A stretch of 5,581 nucleotides of DNA from Candidatus Krumholzibacteriota bacterium (GTDB lineage: Bacteria; Krumholzibacteriota; Krumholzibacteriia; Krumholzibacteriales; Krumholzibacteriaceae): positions 1-5,581 of the forward strand of contig JAUWMD010000179.1 of assembly GCA_030613345.1 (NCBI GenBank), read 5' to 3'. The translations under genes and the position numbers were made by a program. This document shows, piece by piece, positions 1 through 5,581 of the stretch (positions are counted from its first letter, which is position 1; each line of letters opens with the position of its first letter). The notes under the pieces were generated by a model. The model saw nothing but the letters and a program-made list of their open reading frames with translations, was not told where the DNA came from and did not search any database.

Positions 1-2228
1 ATATAATCGATGTCATAGTCCGATCCCCTCGAGAGCTTCGTGCCGTCGACCATGACGACTTCCGTCCCATCGAGGATGTCGAACGCGCCGAGGTTGAACA
101 CCCTGCTCCCGCTCGACGCCTCGATGACGATCTCGTAATAGCGCGGCGGGCTGTTTCTGTCGAGGATCTCGTCGTATATCCTGCTGTTCCTCTGGAGGTG
201 GAAGCTGAGAGAGTCGACTACGGTCCTCAGCGAATCGCTGATCACGTAATCGGGGGGACCACCCTCGCTGAACCACGCCATCAGCTCATCCCCCGATACG
301 TTAAACGGCTGCGGTGAAGGAAACATGATGTAACCGTTGTAGAAGTTGATGATTCCCTGCCTGATGTCGACATATCCATCCTCGCCCCAGGCTCCAGTGG
401 TCAGGAAGCGGTCGAGACCGAAGATCCTCAGATATGTCTTCTTCGAGTACTCGTCGATCTCCGGGGTACCGATGATCGTGCTTACCGATCTGATCTTCAC
501 GTCGAGGGTCGCGTCGTCGATGCCGCTGAGGCCGAGCGAGTAGACATTTCTGAACATCATGTTCCAGGTTGACGTATATTTGGCTCCCTCCTTTGAAGGC
601 GGAGAAAAATCCTCCTCAGGCGGACAGATAAGCTCGGTCGTAATCGTCAGCGACGGATCCGGGTCGGTCGGAGGATCGATCGGCGTTGCCGGGAAGTTAC
701 CGTAATCACCCACGGTGACGACCTGCGATCCGAGGTCGAGCCTGTACCTGACGGCCAGTGCCTTCTCCGCCCCGAGGGGCTGCCTCATCCTGATACCGAT
801 GTATTTCGGCGTGGCCTCGCCGGACCCGTAGTCCTGTATCAGGTCGTAATCGACGCCTTCGGTGAGAAGATAGAACCACTGGATGAATTTCTCCCCGTCG
901 CTCAGGTCGCCGTCGTTGTTCGGGTCGGTCCACGCCTCGACGTAATACTTCGGGCGGGTGTTGCTGCTCCACTCGACATCGGTGCGCAGGGAGACGAAGA
1001 CCTCGAGGCTGTCGCTGTTCGCACCGCCGATCACAGGGTAGAACAGCCCGAACCCGAACTCGGGATCCTGGAAATCGTCGCCCGGCGTCTCGAGGTAGAA
1101 GAACTGCCTCTTGATATATGCGTAGTCGTTGATCGCGATCTCGCTACTCTGGCCTCCCGATGACGTGAAAGTCCCGGTGGAGGTCTCACCCTCCTCCTTG
1201 CTCGCTATCACGGTGAGGTCGAGGGGGCCGATCTGCGCGACGCCCTTGACACCGAACAGACCCTTCGCCTTGCCGGAAAAGCTGATCAGCTGGGCGCCGG
1301 CGAGTGTGAGGTCTGTATCACCCATCTCGATCAACTTGATGATCTCGTCGTCGAACCCGGTGTAGTTCAACCTGATCTTGTTCATCGAGGGTGCGCCCCC
1401 TCCCATGCTCGAATGATTGATAGCCACGTTGATCTTCTCGCCGATCGTCCCCTGGAGATTGACGGTGAGCTGCTGCTCCATATCCAGATCGGGAAACTTC
1501 TGCGTCTGCGGCATCCCCTCTGTCCGCGGGCAATTCGCGCACCAGCGCGACGTGCCGCCGATCCTGATCTTTTCCCTTCCCGACACGGTCAGTCTCGTCT
1601 CCTCGCCTCGCCCGAAGACCGCCTCGAGTTGCTTGGGAAGGGAGATCGGGATGTTGATGTCGATCAGCCCGCCTCTGCTCTTCTGGACGGACTTCCTCGT
1701 CGTGAGCGCGTACTTCACGTCGTCTACCCAGACTTTCCTGAATCCGCTCCGCCACAGGACGGTCGAGCGGGAGTCGATCGACTGGATAGTTATCTCCATC
1801 CCCTCGATATCCATAGGCCTGACGGTCTGGGAGAAATAGACGCCTGTGCGCTCCTCGGTCTTTACGAACCTCTCGTGCCCGGGCACCTGGAAGCTGTAGA
1901 GCTGACCCGAGACCGGATCGTACTCGGTATATGTCTTTCTGAACTCCTTCATCGGCTTGAGAAATGCCGGATATAGAAAAGCGGCACCCTCCAGGTCACC
2001 GATGAGTATATAGTCTGGAGGCAGCACCCCCGTCTCGGCCCACTGATAGCGGACATCGAGCAGGCGCGACATCTCGAGAAGGTCGATTTCGAGCAGGAAA
2101 ACCGGATCGCGGGCCTGGGACGCAGCCGGTGGAGACAGCGCGGCGAGAGAGAGCAGGAACACTATAGGAAGCGCGCCGAGCCTCAGATTGTTTCTCGGAT
2201 TTTTTGCTCTGTTCGGTCCGGGCACCAT
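1..2228 (-). CDS. sprA: SprA-like cell-surface / outer-membrane translocon protein, N-terminal 742 residues (3' end outside window)
   Basis: The frame is open from ATG 2228 to the left edge. Residues 1-39 form a signal peptide: basic NRAKNPRNNLR, then hydrophobic LGALPIVFLLSLAAL, with likely cleavage after AASQA. Residues 187-225 (GGLIDINIPISLPKQ, then a FGRGEETRLTVSG strand and KIRIGG) and 252-345 (LTVNLQGTIGEKINVAI, IRLNYTGFDDEIIKLIEMG, GLFGVKGVAQIGPLDLTVIA) match the SprA N-terminal module as I remember it. Residues 600-642 (LRIFGLDRF...GYIMFPSPQPF) and 727-742 (VDGTKLSRGSDYDIDY) match later SprA surface segments. In Bacteroidota, SprA is about 2,400 residues long and is the barrel translocon of type IX secretion, also needed for gliding, so most of the barrel would lie outside the window. 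Residues 435-446 form an EF-hand-like loop; cysteines lie at 230, 233 and 535. An in-frame ATG at 2267 is less likely because it would place 13 extra residues before the signal peptide. Family membership is seen in motifs; a secretion role is inferred. Confidence 0.87.
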   Translation of the reverse strand, partial: MVPGPNRAKNPRNNLRLGALPIVFLLSLAALSPPAASQARDPVFLLEIDLLEMSRLLDVRYQWAETGVLPPDYILIGDLEGAAFLYPAFLKPMKEFRKTYTEYDPVSGQLYSFQVPGHERFVKTEERTGVYFSQTVRPMDIEGMEITIQSIDSRSTVLWRSGFRKVWVDDVKYALTTRKSVQKSRGGLIDINIPISLPKQLEAVFGRGEETRLTVSGREKIRIGGTSRWCANCPRTEGMPQTQKFPDLDMEQQLTVNLQGTIGEKINVAINHSSMGGGAPSMNKIRLNYTGFDDEIIKLIEMGDTDLTLAGAQLISFSGKAKGLFGVKGVAQIGPLDLTVIASKEEGETSTGTFTSSGGQSSEIAINDYAYIKRQFFYLETPGDDFQDPEFGFGLFYPVIGGANSDSLEVFVSLRTDVEWSSNTRPKYYVEAWTDPNNDGDLSDGEKFIQWFYLLTEGVDYDLIQDYGSGEATPKYIGIRMRQPLGAEKALAVRYRLDLGSQVVTVGDYGNFPATPIDPPTDPDPSLTITTELICPPEEDFSPPSKEGAKYTSTWNMMFRNVYSLGLSGIDDATLDVKIRSVSTIIGTPEIDEYSKKTYLRIFGLDRFLTTGAWGEDGYVDIRQGIINFYNGYIMFPSPQPFNVSGDELMAWFSEGGPPDYVISDSLRTVVDSLSFHLQRNSRIYDEILDRNSPPRYYEIVIEASSGSRVFNLGAFDILDGTEVVMVDGTKLSRGSDYDIDY

Positions 2229-2265
2229 CACCCACCATCCGGGTAAGCAGTCAGAATAGGCTGTC

Positions 2266-2279
2266 ATCCGCACGCGGAT
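2266..2279. promoter_or_regulatory. 14-base inverted repeat upstream of the sprA-like gene (candidate operator)
   Basis: ATCCGC-AC-GCGGAT is a perfect dyad with six-base arms and a two-base centre, ending 38 bases before the chosen sprA-like ATG and abutting the AT-rich TGTGATAAATTA patch. The two-base centre is too small for an RNA hairpin loop without opening pairs, so a dimeric DNA-binding protein site is the more natural reading. No regulator is known from this sequence, and a dyad of this size can occur by chance in GC-rich DNA. Confidence 0.3.
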
Positions 2280-2295
2280 ATGTGATAAATTACCG

Positions 2296-2311
2296 GGCGA
2301 TGAAAATCGCC
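2296..2311 (+). other. Perfect six-pair hairpin with GAAA loop
   Basis: GGCGAT-GAAA-ATCGCC folds as six pairs closed by a GAAA loop, a GNRA-type tetraloop when read on the plus strand, as it would be in a long lptF leader. On the minus strand the loop is TTTC, which is not a special loop. The direction-specific tetraloop hints that, if it is transcribed, the rightward RNA is the relevant one. No T-run follows, so it is not an intrinsic terminator. Chance occurrence cannot be excluded. Confidence 0.35.
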
Positions 2312-2355
2312 GTCGGTCCGGCTGACCGCCGGCTCGAAGCGGAAGCGGCGATGTC

Positions 2356-2448
2356 CCTCAAAGGAGACAGAATACACCTGTCCTGTCCACAATGGGGTAC
2401 AGGTATAGAACTCCCCTTGAGGCCTCTTTCATCAAGCGACCAGGGGAG
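2356..2448 (+). promoter_or_regulatory. Nested and mutually exclusive stem-loops in the putative lptF leader
   Basis: An outer stem pairs CCTCAAAGGAG (2356-2366) with CTCCCCTTGAGG (2411-2422), with one bulge and a possible mismatch. Inside it, TACACCTGT (2373-2381) pairs with ACAGGTATA (2399-2407) through eight of nine positions, around a 17-base loop. The arm CTCCCC (2411-2416) can instead pair perfectly with GGGGAG (2443-2448), which would break the outer stem. Such competing stems are the usual layout of attenuators and riboswitches, but I do not recognise any known riboswitch class. There is no T-run after GGGGAG, so a terminator form is not seen. The function is unproven. Confidence 0.3.
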
Positions 2449-2573
2449 CGGACAGGCCGGATATCCGTTATTTCATCACTCCCGGCCGGCGCCACCGGAA
2501 CAATTGATGCACCTGACCGAAAGGTACGATCCGCAGCGTGCCGGAAGGTCTAGCAACAAACTAACTTACTGCT

Positions 2574-3974
2574 ATGTTTACACTTGATCGATACATACTG
2601 AGGAGCCACATACCTCCCTATCTCTTCAGCCTCATCTTGATCACCTTCATATTCATCATGGATTTCATCATCAGATATCTCGATATGTTCATAGACAAAG
2701 GGGTAGGTTTCTTCGTCGTTCTCGAGTTCTTCATCCTCAGCCTCGGCCATATGTTCGCATTAATCATTCCAATGTCCGTGATGCCCGCGACGCTCATGGC
2801 TTTTGGCCAGTTCGCCTCCGAAAACGAGGTCACGGCGATGAGGGCGACCGGTATTTCCCTCTACAGGATGATCACCCCGGTCGTTATCGCCTCCCTGTTT
2901 CTCGGCGCCGGCCTCGTCTACTACCAGAACAACATCCTTCCAGAGAGCAACCATCGTCTTATGTCCCTGATGATCGACATCGGAAAGATGAAGCCGACGC
3001 TGGAGATCAAGGAGAACATCTTCAGCACCGCCATCGAGGGATACACAATACTCGTCAGGGAGAAAGACGACAGGACGGGCAGGATCAAGGACATCCAGAT
3101 CTTCCGCTCAAAGAAGGGCACCGTGCCCGTGACGATCGTCGCCGACAGGGGAAAGATGTCGTTCATCGAGTCGGAGAACGTCCTGAGATTCGAGCTCGAG
3201 GACGGCGAGATCCACGAGATGCCCGACCCCTCCGACATCTCTACCTACCGGAAGACCCTCTTCAGTAACTTCACTATCAACATCAGGGATACAGAGCGGG
3301 GGCTCGAGCGCTCCCGGCGCTCGTACCGCGGCGACCGCGAGATGAGCTCGCGGATGATGCGCGATAAGGTCGCCGGGTTCAAGAAGGAGATCCTCAACTA
3401 CAGCCGTGATATGCACATCAGCGCCGAGAAGGAGATGGTCGGCACCCTCTCGAGGGTCATTGCCTTTGACGCCTTCGCAGTCGACGACATGGAGAGGCCG
3501 GAGACGCCCACATCCCGCGCCGAGAGGCGGACGCAGCAGAACGCCAAGAATCCCGCCGAGAAACAGATGTACGCGCTGGAGACGATCCTGAGGCGGATTA
3601 CAGGCCTCGAGGACCAGATATCGAAGTACGAGGTCGAGATCCACAAGAAATACTCGATACCGTTCAGCTGTATAATATTCGTTCTGCTTGGCGCCCCCCT
3701 CGCTATCATGTCGGGAAAGAAGGGAATGACGATGTCGATCGCCTTCTCGATCATGTTCTTCCTGATCTACTACGTCTTCCTCATCACGGGCGAGACGCTT
3801 GCCGACAGGAGGCTTCTCGAACCGTGGCTCGCCATGTGGCTCCCGAACATTATCCTGTTCGCCGCCGCAGGACTGCTCATCTGGAGCACGGTCCGCGAAA
3901 CGCAGACGATAAACTGGGACCGCCTCAACTTCTTAAAACGTTGGCGGCAGAAGGGAACTGCAGGTATATTGTAA
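2574..3974 (+). CDS. lptF: LptF-type permease of the lipopolysaccharide export transporter (YjgP/YjgQ family), with large periplasmic insert
   Basis: This inner-membrane protein should pair with LptG and the ATPase LptB to extract lipopolysaccharide and pass it to the periplasmic bridge. The 466 residues show the family plan: helices near 12-36, 47-77 and 98-118, a beta-rich periplasmic domain near 120-240, then helices near 362-380, 385-408 and 418-439. The loop after helix 2 carries ENEVTAMRATGISLYRM (84-99), the family's conserved cytoplasmic coupling segment thought to contact LptB. HKKYSIPFSCIIFVLLGAPLA (357-377) is the typical helix-4 signature. About 100 residues are extra compared with Escherichia coli LptF (366). 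They fall between the beta domain and helix 4 (about 243-356) and are charged and helical-looking. The ATG is fixed by the family start (MFTLDRYILR), although no good Shine-Dalgarno precedes it. It is followed after 46 bases by lptG. LptF rather than LptG is chosen from gene order and the better LptG match downstream. Confidence 0.9.
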   Translation: MFTLDRYILRSHIPPYLFSLILITFIFIMDFIIRYLDMFIDKGVGFFVVLEFFILSLGHMFALIIPMSVMPATLMAFGQFASENEVTAMRATGISLYRMITPVVIASLFLGAGLVYYQNNILPESNHRLMSLMIDIGKMKPTLEIKENIFSTAIEGYTILVREKDDRTGRIKDIQIFRSKKGTVPVTIVADRGKMSFIESENVLRFELEDGEIHEMPDPSDISTYRKTLFSNFTINIRDTERGLERSRRSYRGDREMSSRMMRDKVAGFKKEILNYSRDMHISAEKEMVGTLSRVIAFDAFAVDDMERPETPTSRAERRTQQNAKNPAEKQMYALETILRRITGLEDQISKYEVEIHKKYSIPFSCIIFVLLGAPLAIMSGKKGMTMSIAFSIMFFLIYYVFLITGETLADRRLLEPWLAMWLPNIILFAAAGLLIWSTVRETQTINWDRLNFLKRWRQKGTAGIL

Positions 3975-4003
3975 CCCGACAGCCGGGAACCTCGACGTTA
4001 TCC

Positions 4004-4008
4004 AGGGG
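4004..4008 (+). promoter_or_regulatory. Candidate ribosome-binding site for lptG
   Basis: AGGGG lies 12 bases before the GTG start at 4021, a little far but the only purine-rich Shine-Dalgarno-like core in the 46-base gap after lptF. It supports GTG 4021 as the start. The gap also holds a weak CCCG-N5-CGGG dyad (3975-3987) without a T-run, so no terminator separates the two genes. Confidence 0.45.
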
Positions 4009-4020
4009 TAAATACCAGCC

Positions 4021-5100
4021 GTGAGGATCCACGACCGCTACATACTCGGAGGGTTCTGGAGGAACCTGCTCCTCGGCGTTTTCGCCTTCACGGTGATATA
4101 TGTCACAGTCGATCTCAGCGAGGAGACCGACAACTTCTACGACAACAAGGCGACCGCACGGGAGATCGTATCATACTATATCTACCAGCTTCCCTGGATA
4201 CTCCTCCTGACCATGCCGATCTCGGTCCTTCTCTCAACCGTGTTCACGCTGGGAAGGCTGTCCCGTGAGAACGAGCTCACGGCCCTGGTGGTCGCGGGAA
4301 TACCGCTGACGAGGATCGCCCTGCCGATCCTCTTATCGGCCTTCTTCATCAGCCTCGCCTCGCTCGCGTTCAGCGAGCTGATAGTCCCCTTCGCCAACCG
4401 CAGGGCCGAGAAGATAATGACGCTCGACATCGAGGGGAGAAGGAAACAGGACAGCTTCAAGTACCTGAAGAACCTCCATTACCAGGGCGAGGGGAACAGG
4501 ACATGGTACGCCGAGAGGTACGACATAAAACTCAGCGTGCTGATGAACGTCGCCCTTCACGAGCACAAGGACTCGAAGCTCGTCAGACGCATCGATGCGA
4601 AGAAGGCATTCTGGGACGGCTCGCAATGGGTCTTCATGGATGGAGCGATCAGGGATTTCAATGAAGTGGGCGAGACGGTGACGACCTTTGACAGGATAGA
4701 GATGCCCCACCTGCCCGAAAAGCCCGAGGACATCGCCAAGGAGGAGATCGACCCGGAGGAGATGAGCTTCTTCGAGCTGAGGGACCACATCGACAAGATA
4801 AGGCGCGGCGGCGGATCGATCGACAAGTACCTCGTCGACATGTATTTCAAGTTCAGCTTCCCGTTCACAAGCCTGATCTTCGCGATCATCGGCACGGCCC
4901 TGTCATCGGCCAAGAGAAAGCCGTCGATGGCCACGGGATTCGGTCTGACGCTGCTGATAAGTTTCATGTACTACGGCATTCTCCGCGTCGGCCAGTCACT
5001 CGGGCACAGCGGTGTGTTCCACCCGATACTCGGCGCCTGGATAGGCAACCTGATCTTCATCGCCGTCGGGGCGGTCCTCCTGTACAGGGCAAACAAGTAA
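4021..5100 (+). CDS. lptG: LptG-type permease of the lipopolysaccharide export transporter (YjgP/YjgQ family)
   Basis: This is the partner of LptF in the LptB2FG transporter of the inner membrane. At 359 residues it is nearly the same length as E. coli LptG (360) and has no insert. Helices lie near 11-30, 53-78 and 96-120, a beta-rich periplasmic domain near 125-240, and helices near 278-296, 304-323 and 334-355. Family marks include SRENELTALVVAGIPLTRI (81-99, the coupling segment), FWDGSQWVFMDG (197-208) in the beta domain, and DPEEMSFFELRDHI (244-257) followed by DMYFKFSFPFTSLIFAIIGT (273-292). The DPxxMS-LR-I stretch after the beta domain is more LptG-like than LptF-like. The start is GTG; the frame begins directly with MRIHDRYILGGFW, the expected family N-terminus. 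It ends 32 bases before the GWxTD gene with no terminator between, consistent with one operon. The transported lipid is inferred from the family. Confidence 0.93.
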   Translation: MRIHDRYILGGFWRNLLLGVFAFTVIYVTVDLSEETDNFYDNKATAREIVSYYIYQLPWILLLTMPISVLLSTVFTLGRLSRENELTALVVAGIPLTRIALPILLSAFFISLASLAFSELIVPFANRRAEKIMTLDIEGRRKQDSFKYLKNLHYQGEGNRTWYAERYDIKLSVLMNVALHEHKDSKLVRRIDAKKAFWDGSQWVFMDGAIRDFNEVGETVTTFDRIEMPHLPEKPEDIAKEEIDPEEMSFFELRDHIDKIRRGGGSIDKYLVDMYFKFSFPFTSLIFAIIGTALSSAKRKPSMATGFGLTLLISFMYYGILRVGQSLGHSGVFHPILGAWIGNLIFIAVGAVLLYRANK

Positions 5101-5132
5101 GCGGCGGGGCATTGTATCAGTTATATTGCATT

Positions 5133-5581
5133 ATGATCCGCAAAACAATCATGACAGCCGTTACGATCATTCTTGCCGTACACTGCACGGGTGCGGCGCT
5201 GCACGCCGAAGACTTCAAGGGAGAGAACGACCTGCTCAGGAAGACCGAGCCGGAGGAGAGGCTTGCCTATTTCGGCCTCCGGTACTCGCTGAACAACTAC
5301 GAGAAGCGCCACTACCTCTCCACGCCCACGCGGAAGGAACGCGACGAGTGGCTCGAACGCTACTGGGCGATGAACGATCCCACGCCGGCGACACGCGAGA
5401 ACGAGCGCAGGATAGAACACGAACTGCGAGTCAGAATCGCCCGCAGCGAGTTCGGCATGAAGATGGCACCGGGCTGGGACAGGAGGGGAGAGTGCCTGAT
5501 CAGGTGGGGATGGCCGGGCATCCGGTCTAGCTTCCCGGCAAACATCGGTTTCTACAGGATGCTCCCTCCCGGCGAGATGTG
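5133..5581 (+). CDS. Secreted GWxTD-domain protein, N-terminal 149 residues (3' end outside window)
   Basis: An open frame runs from ATG 5133 to the right edge. Residues 1-25 are a signal peptide (MIRKTIMTAVTIILAVHC, then TGAALHA), with likely cleavage after LHA. Residues 44-60 (LAYFGLRYSLNNYEKRH) and 70-79 (RDEWLERYWA) are helical. RYWAMNDPTPATRENER (76-92), a basic/acidic helix (93-108) and PGWDRRGECLIRWGWPGI (113-130) match the order of the GWxTD domain found in Bacteroidota, Acidobacteriota and related phyla: W-DPTP-T-ENE, a helix, then GW and RG-IR-G-P. The namesake T-D pair is not kept (GWDRRG). The cellular role of the domain is not known to me; some family members are cell-surface or tetratricopeptide-linked proteins. 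Its place behind lptG suggests envelope function. The start is not marked by a clear Shine-Dalgarno. A second in-frame ATG at 5151 would shorten the basic end of the signal peptide and is less likely. Confidence 0.8.
   Translation, partial: MIRKTIMTAVTIILAVHCTGAALHAEDFKGENDLLRKTEPEERLAYFGLRYSLNNYEKRHYLSTPTRKERDEWLERYWAMNDPTPATRENERRIEHELRVRIARSEFGMKMAPGWDRRGECLIRWGWPGIRSSFPANIGFYRMLPPGEM

Larger units (their letters stand above)
2229..2573. promoter_or_regulatory. Divergent intergenic region between sprA-like gene and lptF
   Basis: This 345-base stretch must hold the start signals of both divergent units, since the two genes point away from each other. I see no convincing sigma-70 or Bacteroidota-type promoter. 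The most AT-rich patch is TGTGATAAATTA near 2281-2292, about 55-65 bases before the sprA-like start, and is the likeliest place for melting. The rest is dense in inverted repeats, listed separately. Further short dyads are CCGGC-N5-GCCGG at 2318-2332, CGGATATCCG at 2458-2467, CCGGCCGG at 2482-2489, and a six-pair stem (one G-U) at 2523-2528 with 2537-2542. There is no good Shine-Dalgarno close to lptF; GGAAGG at 2543-2548 is too far upstream. A frame open from ATG 2300 to TGA 2587 crosses the region but is not convincing as a gene. Confidence 0.5.

Noticed and set aside
1413..1976. Long plus-strand open frame (187 codons) opposite the sprA-like gene, with another at 1417-1839
   Set aside because: Both lie fully antisense to a confidently recognised SprA-like reading, and their products look like mirror translations rich in Leu, Arg and Pro with no family motifs. 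GC-rich coding DNA commonly keeps such frames open.
2229..2267. Alternative upstream start (ATG 2267) for the sprA-like gene
   Set aside because: It adds MTAYSDCLPGWWV ahead of an already complete signal peptide, and no ribosome-binding site is visible before it.
3108..3644. Minus-strand open frames opposite lptF (178 codons) and others at 2550-3754
   Set aside because: They are antisense shadows of a clear LptF coding sequence and have no motif, signal peptide or start signal of their own.
3975..3987. Small CCCG-N5-CGGG dyad after lptF as a terminator
   Set aside because: It has only four pairs and no T-run, and lptG follows closely on the same strand.
4333..4967. Minus-strand open frames opposite lptG
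   Set aside because: The LptG reading on the plus strand explains the region completely; these are shadows.
5175..5188. Possible lipoprotein cysteine (Cys18) in the GWxTD protein's signal peptide
   Set aside because: The residues before it are A-V-H; histidine at -1 does not fit a lipobox, and a normal signal-peptidase site (LHA) follows.
5126..5530. Plus-strand frame starting at TTG 5126, out of frame with the GWxTD gene
   Set aside because: It yields a low-complexity Arg-rich product ending at 5530, while the frame from 5133 gives a signal peptide and GWxTD motifs.

Overview
The window comes from a diderm (Gram-negative type) bacterium with lipopolysaccharide-like outer-membrane export. 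The gene families point to the Fibrobacterota-Chlorobiota-Bacteroidota (FCB) assemblage or a neighbouring candidate phylum. A SprA-type giant cell-surface protein and a GWxTD-domain protein are both typical of that assemblage. The DNA looks moderately GC-rich by eye, arginine AGG codons are common, and only one of the four genes has a recognisable Shine-Dalgarno core. That fits a less-studied FCB-related lineage better than a classic low-GC Bacteroidota genome. The assignment is an inference from family content, not from a marker gene.

The layout is two divergent transcription units around one intergenic region of 345 bases. Leftward (minus strand, 2228 to the left edge) runs the N-terminal 742 residues of a SprA-like protein. 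It has a signal peptide, the SprA N-terminal module, an EF-hand-like calcium loop and the start of further surface modules, and it continues beyond the window. Rightward (plus strand) run an LptF-type permease (2574-3974), an LptG-type permease (4021-5100) and the first 149 residues of a secreted GWxTD-domain protein (5133 to the right edge). These three are separated by only 46 and 32 bases with no terminator visible between them, so they are probably one operon.

The plus-strand genes suggest an envelope-biogenesis unit. LptF and LptG would form the transmembrane half of the LptB2FG ATP-binding transporter that pulls lipopolysaccharide from the inner membrane toward LptC and LptA. No lptA, lptB or lptC is visible here. 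The GWxTD protein is exported, and its exact job is not known from the sequence. SprA in Bacteroidota is the outer-membrane translocon of the type IX secretion system. Its divergent placement next to lptFG may reflect shared envelope biology or only proximity.

The intergenic region (2229-2573) is full of inverted repeats. They include a 14-base dyad close to sprA, a perfect hairpin with a GAAA loop, and a nested stem set whose middle arm can pair either upstream or downstream. No consensus promoter was recognised. There are no RNA genes, insertion sequences, CRISPR arrays or phage genes. I see no wholly new system. The best leads are the structured leader, the large periplasmic insert in LptF, the calcium-loop motif in the SprA-like protein and the altered GWxTD signature.
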